From Lachnoclostridium sp. UBA903 (lineage in GTDB: Bacteria; Bacillota; Clostridia; Lachnospirales; Lachnospiraceae), in contig DBEP01000002.1 in the NCBI GenBank assembly GCA_002294045.1, positions 1 through 64,000 of the forward strand: 64,000 nucleotides of DNA, in the 5' to 3' direction. The number at the start of each line of letters is the position of its first letter. Position 1 is the stretch's first letter. Below are positions 44,256-53,507 of this stretch, piece by piece. The position numbers and the translations under genes are program-made. Below the pieces are notes generated by a model. It had not been told where the DNA came from. It worked only from the letters and a program-made list of their open reading frames with translations, and did not search any database.

Positions 44256-44347
44256 GTAATTAAAGAAACAAAGCTTTCCAGGCACGAGTATATTTGTTAG
44301 TGACAGTAATACATCGCCGGAAGGTGTGTTAAACAGTGGGGATAAAA

Positions 44348-45844
44348 ATGGATAAAAAGAATAGGGTCAGGAATAAGGTCAGGTTAAAAAATCGGCTTTT
44401 CTTTAAAGTTTACATAAATTATGCTATTATGCTGACGGTCTTAGCCGTTTTGGTAGGTCTCATTTTTATGAATTTATATGAGACAAAAACCATGGATAAT
44501 TACCGGAACAAACTATCAAAACAGGCTTCCAGTATATCGGATAAATTAGCTCAGAGGATTATCGACAACGATGATGAAAGCTATCTGGAATATTTGGAGA
44601 CAGTACAGGAATTGGATACGGATAAACCGGATATCTGGACCATATCCAATCCCAATGCGGCCGTTCCCATGGATAGAAAACTGCAGAATGTTAATTTGGA
44701 CGATGTTAAACTTTCTGAGGAATGTGTGGATGTCATTGAGGCCGCATTCCGGAATCTATCCAAGTATGCGAGCGGATATTATGAAGAATTCGGAGGCGCC
44801 TCAGCAATAATAGGTATGCCGGTAAGGGTCAATGATGAAATAGTCGGAGCCGTTTTACTCCGGTATGCAACGAAAGATCAGGAAGAGATTATACAAAGCA
44901 GTATGTACCTGATATTCTTAAGCGTTGGGGTCGCTCTTTTTATCTCTTTCATTATTGCTATTGTATTCGCCAAAGGTATATCCAACCCCATATCCAGAAT
45001 GAGCAGCACCGCACTGGAACTGGCCGGCGGCAGATATGAGAGCAAAACCAATATAAACCGTAAGGACGAAATAGGGGATCTGGCGAGAACCATTGACGTA
45101 TTGGCTAACGAATTAAAAGCGAATGAAATAGAACGCCAAAACAGGGAACAGGTCCGGGTAGATTTTTTTGCCAATGTATCCCATGAACTCAGGACGCCAA
45201 TTACGGTTATCCGTGCTTATGCGGAATCCTTGGTTGATGGTGTGGTTACCGAAGAAAAAGTGAATCAGTATTATCAGAGGATACTGACGGAATGCAAAGG
45301 AATGGAACGGTTAGTCGGAGACCTTCTTTTATTGTCTAAAATGCAGAATCCGGATTTTGTCGTAGAAAAAGAACCTGTTAATATACTGCAGGTTTTTGAT
45401 GATTTGATTCGAAGCGTACATGCCATCAGTGAAGAAAAAAATATTAAAATTAAAATAACCAAGGAGCATCCGTCGTATATGATGATGGGAGATTATGACC
45501 GTATAAGGCAGATGTTTCTGATTATTCTGGATAATGCCATTAAGTTCTCAGATGATAATTCAACCATTCACATAATTTTATCAAAGACGGACAAACTAAT
45601 TATATCGATAAAGGATGAAGGTATTGGAATATCGGCAGAAGATTTACCGAGTATTTTTGACAAATTTTACAAATCAAAACTGAAACAAAATAAACAAGGT
45701 TCCGGACTCGGACTTGCCATAGCAAGGCAGATAGCCTTAAAACACGGGGGAAATGTTGAAGTTTTCAGTACCCTTGGCATCGGCACGGAATTTGTTTTTG
45801 CTTTCCAATGCTTGGAAGAATATGTAGAAGAGTTAAACATTTAG
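44348..45844 (+). CDS. Sensor histidine kinase
   Basis: 498 residues from the ATG at 44348 after GTGGGG. TM1 at about 20-42, an extracytoplasmic sensor of about 150 residues with a Cache-like ending (AIIGMPVRVNDEIVGAVLLR), TM2 near 195-215, HAMP, HisKA with phospho-His279 in NVSHELRTPITVIRAY, and HATPase with LDNAIKFSDD, DEGIGISAED and GSGLGLAIARQ. Partner of the upstream regulator. Ligand unknown. Confidence 0.93.
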   Translation: MDKKNRVRNKVRLKNRLFFKVYINYAIMLTVLAVLVGLIFMNLYETKTMDNYRNKLSKQASSISDKLAQRIIDNDDESYLEYLETVQELDTDKPDIWTISNPNAAVPMDRKLQNVNLDDVKLSEECVDVIEAAFRNLSKYASGYYEEFGGASAIIGMPVRVNDEIVGAVLLRYATKDQEEIIQSSMYLIFLSVGVALFISFIIAIVFAKGISNPISRMSSTALELAGGRYESKTNINRKDEIGDLARTIDVLANELKANEIERQNREQVRVDFFANVSHELRTPITVIRAYAESLVDGVVTEEKVNQYYQRILTECKGMERLVGDLLLLSKMQNPDFVVEKEPVNILQVFDDLIRSVHAISEEKNIKIKITKEHPSYMMMGDYDRIRQMFLIILDNAIKFSDDNSTIHIILSKTDKLIISIKDEGIGISAEDLPSIFDKFYKSKLKQNKQGSGLGLAIARQIALKHGGNVEVFSTLGIGTEFVFAFQCLEEYVEELNI

Positions 45845-45866
45845 CACTAATTATGTCATAAAAAAC

Positions 45867-45895
45867 TTGAAAAATCCGCTAAGATAATATATAAT
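45867..45895 (+). promoter_or_regulatory. Promoter of the 6S RNA candidate
   Basis: TTGAAA at 45867-45872, 17-bp spacer, TATAAT at 45890-45895. Predicted initiation near 45902. Confidence 0.85.
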
Positions 45896-45901
45896 AAAGT
45901 C

Positions 45902-46123
45902 ACAAGAAGTTCCTGGGATGTACGATACTCCTGTCATTTTGAACCTACATGATATAATAAGGGATTCCTACATCCGTAAGATTATGTCAGGCCGCCGTTT
46001 GCAGTGGAAGACAGAGGCTTATGTGCGGAAACCCACCTAGCTTGGGCTAGGAGTCAAAATACAGGAAACGGCGTTTCGGGTACATGAACAAAAGATGAAG
46101 GGCAGCCTTGGCTGCCTTTTTTA
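45902..46123 (+). ncRNA. ssrS: Probable 6S RNA
   Basis: A gene-free transcript unit of about 200 nt with a strong promoter and a terminator (GGCAGCC-TT-GGCTGCC plus TTTTTT, 46101-46122). The 5' segment CCTGTCATTTTGAAC pairs with GTCAAAATACAGG near the 3' end, and ATGTAC pairs with GTACAT, giving a long rod with an internal bubble. An apical hairpin is formed by CCTAGC-TTGG-GCTAGG. The rod-plus-bubble architecture and segments such as GGAAACCCACCTAGC agree with clostridial 6S RNA, which sequesters sigma-A RNA polymerase. It has no tmRNA, RNase P or SRP signature. The assignment is from memory of the family, not a covariance search. Confidence 0.65.
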
Positions 46124-46253
46124 TGCAATAGGAAATTGCATCATATTGCATAAAAAGCCCGACCGGCGGGATGCGCATGATGCGCCAACGGAAGATTGTC
46201 ACTAAAGTGACAGCGCGTCAGCGCCAGAGTCTGGCAAGCCAGACTCTTTTTTA
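46119..46253 (+). repeat. Dispersed repeat family A, copy 6
   Basis: A 12-bp perfect inverted repeat (46119-46130, 46144-46155), CCCGACCGGCGGGATGCGCATG, GCGCCAACGGAAG, TGTCACT/AGTGACA, GCGCGTCAGCG, then AGAGTCTGGC-AA-GCCAGACTCT (46226-46247) with T6. Its left arm overlaps the T-run of the 6S RNA terminator. Confidence 0.88.
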
Positions 46254-46293
46254 TATGATATTATGCTGTTAAATGCGGCAGATGGGAGTTTAA

Positions 46294-48219
46294 ATGAAAC
46301 ACGGATTTGTTAAAGTTGCGGCTGCCACTCCTAAAATACAGGTAGCAGGCTGCAAATACAATGCGGACAGAATTATAGAAATAATTGATAAAGCAGAAAG
46401 CAATCAGGTAAAAGTATTGGTATTGCCTGAATTGTGCCTGACCGGTTACACCTGCGGAGAACTTTTTTTACAGGATACTTTGTTAAACAGTGCATTGGAA
46501 CAGCTTAACAGGATTGTAGAATTTACTCTTGGAAAGAATGTATTTGTTACCCTTGGAGTTCCCGTCAGTACGGAGGGAAAGTTATATAACACGGCTGCGA
46601 TAATACAAAACGGGCAGTTACTAGGATTTATCCCGAAGAAAAATCTGCCGAACTATTCTGAATTTTATGAAGCAAGATATTTTAACCCCGGTCAGGAGAA
46701 GGTTAGATATATTACTATCCGGGGTGAAAAAATTCCTATCGGAATAAATATGCTGTTTCGGTGCAGAAACCTGCCGGCTTTAACAATCGGTGTGGAAATC
46801 TGTGAGGATTTATGGGTACCCCTGCCTCCAAGCGTGAAGCATGCCATGGCCGGAGCAACCGTTATTTTAAATCCTTCTGCCAGTAATGAGACCACGGGAA
46901 AAGATATCTACCGCCTCGATTTAATCAGAATGCAGTCAGCCACATTAGTATGCGGTTATTTATACGCCGATTCCGGAGAAGGTGAATCAACGACGGATCT
47001 GGTATTTGCAGGACACAACCTGATTGCGGAAAACGGAATACTTTTAAGGCAGTCAAAACGGTTTGAAAATGAAATGATTTATTCCGAACTGGATGTACAG
47101 AAACTGATGAATGAACGCCGGAGGATGACTACGTTTACGCCTACCTCCTTTCAGGATTATGAAATAATAGAATTTGAGTATCAGATGAATGATATTCTGC
47201 CGGAAACGAAATTAACACGCCTCATTGATAAAGCTCCTTTTATACCAGGACTAAAAGCAGACAGGGACAAAAGGTGTGAGGAAATTATTCATATCCAGTC
47301 CTACGGTCTGAAGAAAAGACTGGAACACACAGGTTCCGAATGTACGGTTATCGCCATATCCGGCGGGCTGGATTCCACCCTGGCGCTGCTGGTTACCTGC
47401 AAGGCCTTTGACCTGCTTCATTTGGACAGAAAAGGAATTATTACCGTTACCATGCCCTGCTTTGGAACCACAGACCGGACATACCGGAATGCCCTTTCTT
47501 TAGCGGAGCACCTAGGAACCACTTTAAAAGAAATTCCCATTCAGGAAGCCGTATTACTGCATTTTAAGGATATAGGCCAGGATAAGGACAGGCATGACAT
47601 AACCTACGAAAATGCACAAGCCAGGGAAAGAACACAGATTATTATGGATCTGGCCAATAAATATAACGGCCTGGTCGTTGGGACAGGAGATATGTCGGAG
47701 CTGGCTCTGGGATGGGCTACCTATAACGGGGACCACATGTCCATGTACGGAGTCAATTCCTCCGTACCCAAAACCCTGGTAAGGTATCTGGTTTCCTACT
47801 TTGCGGAAACAGCAAAAGAGGACCGCTTAAAACATGTTCTGTTTGATATATTGGATACGCCTGTAAGCCCGGAACTGCTGCCTCCGGTGGAGGGGGCTAT
47901 TTCCCAGAAAACAGAAGATATAGTGGGACCATATGAATTGCACGATTTTTATATGTATTATATTTTAAGATTTGGATTTACACCCTCCAAGATATACCGG
48001 CTGGCCGTAACTGCCTTTAACGGCATATATGATGAGAAAGTCATATTAAAATGGCTGAAGGTATTTTACCGCCGTTTCTTTTCACAGCAATTTAAGCGGT
48101 CCTGCCTGCCGGACGGACCTAAGGTAGGTTCGGTTGCCGTATCGCCGAGGGGAGACTTACGTATGCCAAGTGATGCCAGCGTGTCTTTGTGGCTGGAAGA
48201 ACTGGAAAATATCAAATGA
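46294..48219 (+). CDS. nadE: Glutamine-dependent NAD+ synthetase
   Basis: 641 residues. The N-terminal nitrilase-type glutaminase domain has Glu46 (LPELCLTGYTCGE), a Lys region (PKKNLPNYSEFYE) and a Cys in GVEICEDLW. The C-terminal NAD synthase domain has the PP-loop SGGLDSTLALL at about 356-366 and VGTGDMSELALGWATYNGDHM. It amidates deamido-NAD with ammonia channelled from Gln. Length matches the long, glutamine-using form. The upstream gap holds the 6S RNA candidate and repeat A. Confidence 0.97.
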   Translation: MKHGFVKVAAATPKIQVAGCKYNADRIIEIIDKAESNQVKVLVLPELCLTGYTCGELFLQDTLLNSALEQLNRIVEFTLGKNVFVTLGVPVSTEGKLYNTAAIIQNGQLLGFIPKKNLPNYSEFYEARYFNPGQEKVRYITIRGEKIPIGINMLFRCRNLPALTIGVEICEDLWVPLPPSVKHAMAGATVILNPSASNETTGKDIYRLDLIRMQSATLVCGYLYADSGEGESTTDLVFAGHNLIAENGILLRQSKRFENEMIYSELDVQKLMNERRRMTTFTPTSFQDYEIIEFEYQMNDILPETKLTRLIDKAPFIPGLKADRDKRCEEIIHIQSYGLKKRLEHTGSECTVIAISGGLDSTLALLVTCKAFDLLHLDRKGIITVTMPCFGTTDRTYRNALSLAEHLGTTLKEIPIQEAVLLHFKDIGQDKDRHDITYENAQARERTQIIMDLANKYNGLVVGTGDMSELALGWATYNGDHMSMYGVNSSVPKTLVRYLVSYFAETAKEDRLKHVLFDILDTPVSPELLPPVEGAISQKTEDIVGPYELHDFYMYYILRFGFTPSKIYRLAVTAFNGIYDEKVILKWLKVFYRRFFSQQFKRSCLPDGPKVGSVAVSPRGDLRMPSDASVSLWLEELENIK

Positions 48220-48261
48220 TAAAAGCATATACTTTGAGCTTAAAAGTACAGGGGGATAAAA

Positions 48262-49134
48262 ATGGCTTTAAGAATAATTACAGATTCCGCTTCCGATGTG
48301 CCAAAATGGCTGGTGGAAAAATATAAACTCCATGTAATACCTACACCGGTTGTCATAAATGAAAAGGACTATTTTGACGGTGAAACCATTATGCCGGAAA
48401 AGTTTTACGATATCCTGCGTGGGGGAACCGAGGTAAAAACTTATCATATTAATGCCTACATGTTTCACAAAAATTTTGAACCTTATGCCGTAAACGGTGA
48501 CGAAGTGATATATATTTGTTTTTCAACGGGAATAGCAGGAACCTTTAATGCGGCAAATCTTGCTAAAACCGAAATACTGGAAAAATATCCGGATTTTGAT
48601 TTAACCATAATTGACTCTAAATGTGCGTCTCTCGGGTTTGGCTTGGTAGTGGAAAAAGCCTTGAAAATGACTGAAAAGCAGATGCCTAAGCAGGTTATCA
48701 TTGAAGCAATTCGTTTTTACTGTGACAATATGGAACATATTTTTACGGTAGAAACCCTGGAGTATCTTTATAAAGGCGGGAGACTCAGCAGAACTTCCGC
48801 ACTGGCAGGGGGACTTCTTGATATTAAACCGATTATAGAGATTAATGATGACGGGGCATTGGTTGCCATAGAGAAAGTCAGGGGACGTATGCGTTCCATT
48901 AAAAGATTGGTGGAAATCGTAGGAGAGCGGGGTGTTGACCTGACCAGGCAGACCATAGGTCTTGTCCATGGGGATGATAGGCTGATGTTACAGAATGTAA
49001 AGGAAATGCTGACAGAAAAATATGGGTGCAGGAATTTTATGGAAAGCTATGTCGGCTGTGCAATCGGGGCACATACCGGACCAGGTATCATTGGAATCAT
49101 ATTTTTAAGTGAAAGACCGCCATATAATATTTAA
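48262..49134 (+). CDS. DegV family fatty-acid-binding protein
   Basis: 290 residues. RIITDSASDVPKWLVEKY, PEKFYDILRGG, CFSTGIAGTFNAANLA, LYKGGRLSRTSALAGGLLDIKPI and GAHTGPGIIGI are DegV signatures. The family binds fatty acids, and some members (FakB) present them to a fatty acid kinase. No fakA is adjacent. It lies 42 bp after nadE with a GGGGG site, so co-transcription is likely. Confidence 0.93.
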   Translation: MALRIITDSASDVPKWLVEKYKLHVIPTPVVINEKDYFDGETIMPEKFYDILRGGTEVKTYHINAYMFHKNFEPYAVNGDEVIYICFSTGIAGTFNAANLAKTEILEKYPDFDLTIIDSKCASLGFGLVVEKALKMTEKQMPKQVIIEAIRFYCDNMEHIFTVETLEYLYKGGRLSRTSALAGGLLDIKPIIEINDDGALVAIEKVRGRMRSIKRLVEIVGERGVDLTRQTIGLVHGDDRLMLQNVKEMLTEKYGCRNFMESYVGCAIGAHTGPGIIGIIFLSERPPYNI

Positions 49135-49273
49135 AACATATAGTAACAAATCAATTGAGCCGAATAAACCGGTCAGAATTAGATACGGCGCTGCTAAAAA
49201 GCGGATTGCAGCATTTTTATATACATCGGTTTGAAAAACTAGCTTGGCTGAACGGTAAACGGACAAAGAATCA

Positions 49274-49367
49274 GCCTCCCCTGTCATTTGGGCGTTGATG
49301 CGCACGCACTTTGTTCGGCGCGGTATAATATCTTGGATATTATACCATGCCGGGGAGGCCAAAGTTT
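49274..49367 (+). terminator. Large structured element after degV
   Basis: Outer arms GCCTCCCC (49274-49281) and GGGGAGGC (49352-49359) followed by CAAAGTTTT, with a perfect 11-bp hairpin GGTATAATATC-TTG-GATATTATACC (49322-49346) inside. It may be an elaborate terminator for nadE-degV or a small structured RNA. Apart from it the 49135-49434 gap shows nothing. Confidence 0.55.
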
Positions 49368-49434
49368 TATGTATTGATTTATAGATTGCCACCATATGGT
49401 TTGGAAGCAGCAGAACAATGAAAATTTATTACTG

Positions 49435-49899
49435 TCAGTCAAAGAATGTACTTTCTATTGTCGGTGTTGCCTTAGCCAGAGTGGCTTTAATCGCATCTAA
49501 AAGCAATGTCTGGGTATATTTACTGTCCTCTGACACTTCTATGGAGTCAATATCTGCTCCGTTTATTAATTGTTCGGCTATTTCATTGAGAGAAGGCTCA
49601 ACCAGAGGAAACATTGTAGTAATGGCTTCGTCAATATTGACGATGCGTATGGAATTAATATGGTCCTTATCCAATACGATTTCCAAATTTAAGGCGGTAT
49701 CGTTTAAAACAAGGGTTGAATTCCATACTCCGGGTGTATATTGGGTTCCTGTCATAGTTGCTGCGGCATCATCGTTCTTGTTTAAGAACATAATAACCAG
49801 AAGAATAATCAGCAGTATACCCAGGCCTGCAAACAGTGCCGTATATATAATTTCTTTTAAGTGAATTACAACAATTTTTTTTGACATATTATGCACCAT
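49435..49899 (-). CDS. Membrane-anchored FMN_bind-like protein
   Basis: About 154 residues, minus strand. The start is uncertain: ATGs at 49899 and 49887 and an ORF start at 49947 are all possible and none has a clear SD. One membrane helix (YTALFAGLGILLIILLVIMF) is followed by a short domain with the strand order of FMN_bind: YTPGVWNSTLVLN, LEIVLDKDHINSIRIVN, then DSIEVSEDSKYTQTLLLDAIKATLAKA. The usual SGAT-x-T-S flavinylation motif is altered to SEDSKYTQT, so covalent FMN attachment is doubtful. No homologue can be named. Confidence 0.55.
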   Translation of the reverse strand: MVHNMSKKIVVIHLKEIIYTALFAGLGILLIILLVIMFLNKNDDAAATMTGTQYTPGVWNSTLVLNDTALNLEIVLDKDHINSIRIVNIDEAITTMFPLVEPSLNEIAEQLINGADIDSIEVSEDSKYTQTLLLDAIKATLAKATPTIESTFFD

Positions 49900-50490
49900 G
49901 CCTTTCCCGGTAAGTTCATTTTTAACTTGTGTGGAATAGTGATACATTTTCTTGAACTATACCAATTTCAATTTAAGGTGTGTGGTTCTTTCCCTGGTAT
50001 CCGTCACGAACAGATACTGCTGTTACCGGATTCTCCCTATGGCTTTAACAGGCGGTTATTGATAGGTTTAAATATACATGTTTAGATACCGGTTCGGAAA
50101 TTCACACATTAGCCTCCATAAAAATACTTTATATATCTTATTATATTTTTTATAATTTTATGATAATCTAATAAATAAAAGTCCTCAGAAAACAAACTTT
50201 TTTGAATTTCTTATCAGACGATCCCCTTTTTACACCCGGCGTAATGTGTTGGAGTTTTAAGTGTCATAGAACTTTCAGGTACAAAAGACTTTAGGCTGCA
50301 TCAGCTGTCTTCCTTCGGGATTATTATCCGGCTGGCATTTGTCCTGTAAGTATTATAATATTTGTTGCATTAATTTTGGTAAAATAGTAGAATAATTATA
50401 TTTAACAGGTTGTTGTATTTTAAATCTGATTCCAATAAATCTGGAGTGAGCAAGTCTATTTTAGATTCATTTTATAAAGGAGAGAAGGCT
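49900..50490. other. Divergent gap before the AraC regulator
   Basis: About 590 bp, AT-rich, with no gene. It must contain the minus-strand start of the FMN_bind-like gene and the regulator's promoter, but no pair of boxes stands out. It marks the left edge of the catabolic locus. Confidence 0.5.
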
Positions 50491-51327
50491 GTGAATGAAA
50501 ACAAAACAGGAAGTAACTGGAGTGTTGTAGTAAGAAATGAATATATTTCGAAAAAGCATTGGCATAATGAGCTTGAACTTGTATATGTTATTTCTGGTTC
50601 ACTTTTTGTTAACATTGACGATGTTTTGTATGATATTAAAGAAGGAGAAGTTTTTATTATCAGCAGAGGAACCATTCATTATTATGTTGAGCCTGAAGGA
50701 AAAAGCAAGGTCTGTATTGTTAAACTGCCATTGGATTTTACAGCTGGTTTTTCCAAAAACAGCAAGGAATATTATATGAATTTTTATAAAGATGTTCTCC
50801 ATCTGAAAAAGAGTAAAAAATTAAGGGATATCTTTACCAGGCTGCAGACTGTCTCCGAACTAAAAGAAAATGCGATGAAAGAAAGCGTATTAATTGCCAT
50901 AGTTATTGAATTAACGGTATATCTATCCGAACATCCGAAACTAGTACAGAACAGGATAATGACGAAATCAAATAATGATTCTGAAATTATGGAAAGAATG
51001 TTAAGCTATCTGGAAGAACATCTGAGCGAAAAAATAACACTGACTGAAATCGCAGCCCATTTGGGTTTTAGCGAGAGTTATTGCTCCAAATATATAAAGA
51101 AAAAAACAAAGATGAATTTCCTGGAATACTTAAATAATGCAAGAATACTGCGGGCTGAAGAGATACTTAGGGCTTCGGATGCCTCCGTTACGGAGATTGC
51201 CTATATGACAGGCTTTACAAGTATCCAGTCCTTTAACAGGGTATTCAAAAGCTTGTGCGGCGTTAGTCCTTCTGAATACAGAAAACGTTTACATGACAAA
51301 AAATATGATATATTGGATAAAAAATGA
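50491..51327 (+). CDS. AraC family transcriptional regulator with cupin sensor
   Basis: 278 residues from the GTG at 50491, which follows AAAGGAGAG; a longer reading frame opens at 50410 but lacks a site. N-terminal cupin-like sensor (HWHNELELVYVISGSLFVN, EGEVFIISRGTIHYY) and C-terminal AraC DNA-binding domain with two HTHs (LTEIAAHLGFSESYCSKYIK and VTEIAYMTGFTSIQSFNRVF). It lies immediately upstream of the permease genes in the same orientation, so it probably activates the importer in response to a sugar-like ligand, beside the LacI-type control. Confidence 0.88.
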   Translation: MNENKTGSNWSVVVRNEYISKKHWHNELELVYVISGSLFVNIDDVLYDIKEGEVFIISRGTIHYYVEPEGKSKVCIVKLPLDFTAGFSKNSKEYYMNFYKDVLHLKKSKKLRDIFTRLQTVSELKENAMKESVLIAIVIELTVYLSEHPKLVQNRIMTKSNNDSEIMERMLSYLEEHLSEKITLTEIAAHLGFSESYCSKYIKKKTKMNFLEYLNNARILRAEEILRASDASVTEIAYMTGFTSIQSFNRVFKSLCGVSPSEYRKRLHDKKYDILDKK

Positions 51328-51453
51328 GATGATATAATTGCAATATTGTATATAATTACTATTATAAGCTTGTATTGCATATAGAAACCAATACATTACT
51401 TCCCATTGAAATGGATTTTTTAGGAAGTGTTTTCTATAGTCTGAAGTCTACAG

Positions 51454-51465
51454 GTAAACGATTAC
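51454..51465 (+). promoter_or_regulatory. LacI-type operator O1 (permease operon)
   Basis: GTAAACGATTAC, 34 bp upstream of the first permease start. Same motif as O2-O5 in this locus. Confidence 0.75.
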
Positions 51466-51498
51466 ATCAAATATAACGGACTTGGAAGGAGGAGCATT

Positions 51499-52395
51499 TT
51501 GAAAGTAAAAAAGAAACATGGCTTGAGTGGAAAATCATTTGTGGGGTATTTATATTTAGCGCCATGGCTCATTGGATTATTCGGGTTAACGGCTTTTCCC
51601 ATGGTGACATCCTTTTATTTTTCGCTTTGCAGATATGACATGCTGACGGAGCCGAAATTTATAGGAATCAGTAATTATATCAGCCTTTTTTCTGACCCAA
51701 AGCTTATTAAAAGCTTGGAGGTAACGGTTAAATTCGTATTTATCAGCGTACCGCTGCAGCTGGCGTTTGCTTTATTCATTGCCCTGCTTTTGAAAAAGAA
51801 CCGCAAAGGAATTAGGGGATACAGGGCTGTTTTTTATTTACCCTCCTTATTTGGCGGCAGTGTTGCGGTTTCCATTCTGTGGAAACAGTTATTTAACAAG
51901 GAAGGCTTATTTAATAAGGTCATCGGTATTTTCGGTATAGAAGGAATTAACTGGATTGCCACCCCGAAAACCGCACTGAATACTTTGATAGTACTGGCCA
52001 TCTGGCAATTTGGTGCATCCATGGTTATATTTTTAGCGGCACTTAAGCAGATACCGGAAGATTATTATGAAGCTGCCAGAATTGACGGTGCAGGCAAACT
52101 AAGGCAATTCTTTGGTGTTACCCTGCCTATATTGACACCTATGGTATTTTTTAATATTGTTATGGCCTTTATAAATGCATTTCAAAGCTTTACTTCAGCT
52201 TATGTCATCAGCGGAGGAACTGGTGCGCCGCTTAATTCTACCTTGTTCTATTCCTTATACCTATATATAAAAGCATTTGGGCAGTTTAATATGGGATATG
52301 CTGCCGCAATGGCCTGGGTATTACTGATTATTATAGGGATATTTACAGGTTTATTATTTTTAAGTGCGAAAAAGTGGGTTTTTTATGATGAATAA
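51499..52395 (+). CDS. Carbohydrate ABC permease, MalF/UgpA type
   Basis: 298 residues from a TTG at 51499, preceded by AAGGAGG. Six membrane helices beginning GYLYLAPWLIGLFGLTAFPM, and the EAA loop DYYEAARIDGAGKLRQFFGVTLP that contacts the ATPase. It is one half of a sugar-type channel; the other half follows 17 bp later. No ATPase is encoded in the locus, so a shared MsmX-type ATPase elsewhere is likely. Operator O1 lies upstream. Confidence 0.92.
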   Translation: MKVKKKHGLSGKSFVGYLYLAPWLIGLFGLTAFPMVTSFYFSLCRYDMLTEPKFIGISNYISLFSDPKLIKSLEVTVKFVFISVPLQLAFALFIALLLKKNRKGIRGYRAVFYLPSLFGGSVAVSILWKQLFNKEGLFNKVIGIFGIEGINWIATPKTALNTLIVLAIWQFGASMVIFLAALKQIPEDYYEAARIDGAGKLRQFFGVTLPILTPMVFFNIVMAFINAFQSFTSAYVISGGTGAPLNSTLFYSLYLYIKAFGQFNMGYAAAMAWVLLIIIGIFTGLLFLSAKKWVFYDE

Positions 52396-52412
52396 GAAAG
52401 GAATAACATAAT

Positions 52413-53252
52413 ATGAAGAAAAGGCATGTCAGAGAGGTATTTTATCATATATTTCTAATTGCATTTGGTGTGGGGATGCTGTATCCGCTGGTCTGGATGC
52501 TGTTCAGTTCTTTAAAGCCAAATACCGAGATTTTTAAAGGTTTATCCTTATTGCCTCAGAAATGGACCGTTACAAATTATATAGAGGGATGGAAGGGGAT
52601 ATCCGGAGTCAGTTATTCCAAGTTCTTCTTAAACTCTTTCATACTTGTAGCATTTGCAGTAATCGGCAATGTATGTTCCTGTATGCTGGCAGCCTATGCC
52701 TTTGGAAAATTAAAGTTTCCGTTAAAGGGATTTTGGTTTTCCGTTATGATGCTGACCCTGATGCTGCCTATGCATGTAAAATTAATACCGCAATATATCA
52801 TGTACAATTCCTTTGGCTGGGTTAATACTTATCTGCCTTTAATTGTACCGAAGTACCTGGCAACCGACGGATTCTTTATTTTTTTAATGACACAGTTTAT
52901 CCGGGCATTGCCAAGGGAAATTGATGAGGCCGCCATTGTAGACGGCTGCGGCTCCTTTAAATTATTCGTACGAATCGTAATACCGCTGTCCGTACCGGCA
53001 ATCATAACCACTTCAATTTTTACATTTTTATGGACTTGGAACGATTTCTTCAGCCAGATGATTTACATCAGCGATATTAAAAAATATACCGTATCACTGG
53101 CACTGAGGCAATTTATTGATACCATGGGCAATAGCTCCTGGGGCGGTCTGTTTGCAATGTCCATACTGTCCCTGGTTCCCTTGTTTATGATGTTTGTCAT
53201 TTTCCAGAATTATCTGGTTGAAGGTATTACGGCTGGAAGTGTAAAAGGGTAG
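52413..53252 (+). CDS. Carbohydrate ABC permease, MalG type
   Basis: 279 residues. Six helices beginning IFLIAFGVGMLYPLVWMLFSS, with the EAA loop EIDEAAIVDGCGSFKLFVRIVIP. Second channel subunit. The binding lipoprotein that would serve it is separated by the LacI and RraA genes (56479). A strong stem-loop terminator follows at 53329. Confidence 0.92.
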   Translation: MKKRHVREVFYHIFLIAFGVGMLYPLVWMLFSSLKPNTEIFKGLSLLPQKWTVTNYIEGWKGISGVSYSKFFLNSFILVAFAVIGNVCSCMLAAYAFGKLKFPLKGFWFSVMMLTLMLPMHVKLIPQYIMYNSFGWVNTYLPLIVPKYLATDGFFIFLMTQFIRALPREIDEAAIVDGCGSFKLFVRIVIPLSVPAIITTSIFTFLWTWNDFFSQMIYISDIKKYTVSLALRQFIDTMGNSSWGGLFAMSILSLVPLFMMFVIFQNYLVEGITAGSVKG

Positions 53253-53328
53253 AAATAAACAGAAATCTTTGCTCCATCCGTCTTGTGACATGGACAAACG
53301 GACAGGAATCTAATTCAATATTAACCAT

Positions 53329-53364
53329 AAAAACATCCCGGCCAAGGAAACCGGGATGTTTTTT
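53329..53364 (+). terminator. Permease operon terminator
   Basis: AAAAACATCCCGG/CCGGGATGTTTTT, 13-bp perfect stem with T-run. Confidence 0.92.
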
Positions 53365-53370
53365 AAGAAT

Positions 53371-53424
53371 TTGCGTCCTATGCATAAAAGCCGACCCAGA
53401 GTTTGCTTTGCAAACTCTTTCTTA
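53371..53424 (+). repeat. Dispersed repeat family A, copy 7 (degraded)
   Basis: TGCGTCCTATGCATAAAAGC, CCGACC and the stem AGAGTTTGC-TTT-GCAAACTCT (53398-53418) with TTTCTTAC. The internal hairpins are lost. Confidence 0.75.
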
Positions 53425-53507
53425 CGGATAAATATTGCGGTTTAAAATACGGCCTTAGTACTGCATGATAAATAGAAGAAATCGCCGCAAACCTTTTACT
53501 CAATGGG

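Noticed and set aside
45902..46123. tmRNA, RNase P or SRP RNA as alternative to 6S
   Set aside because: No tag ORF, tRNA-like end, GAGGAAAGTC or GGAAGCAGC signatures were found.
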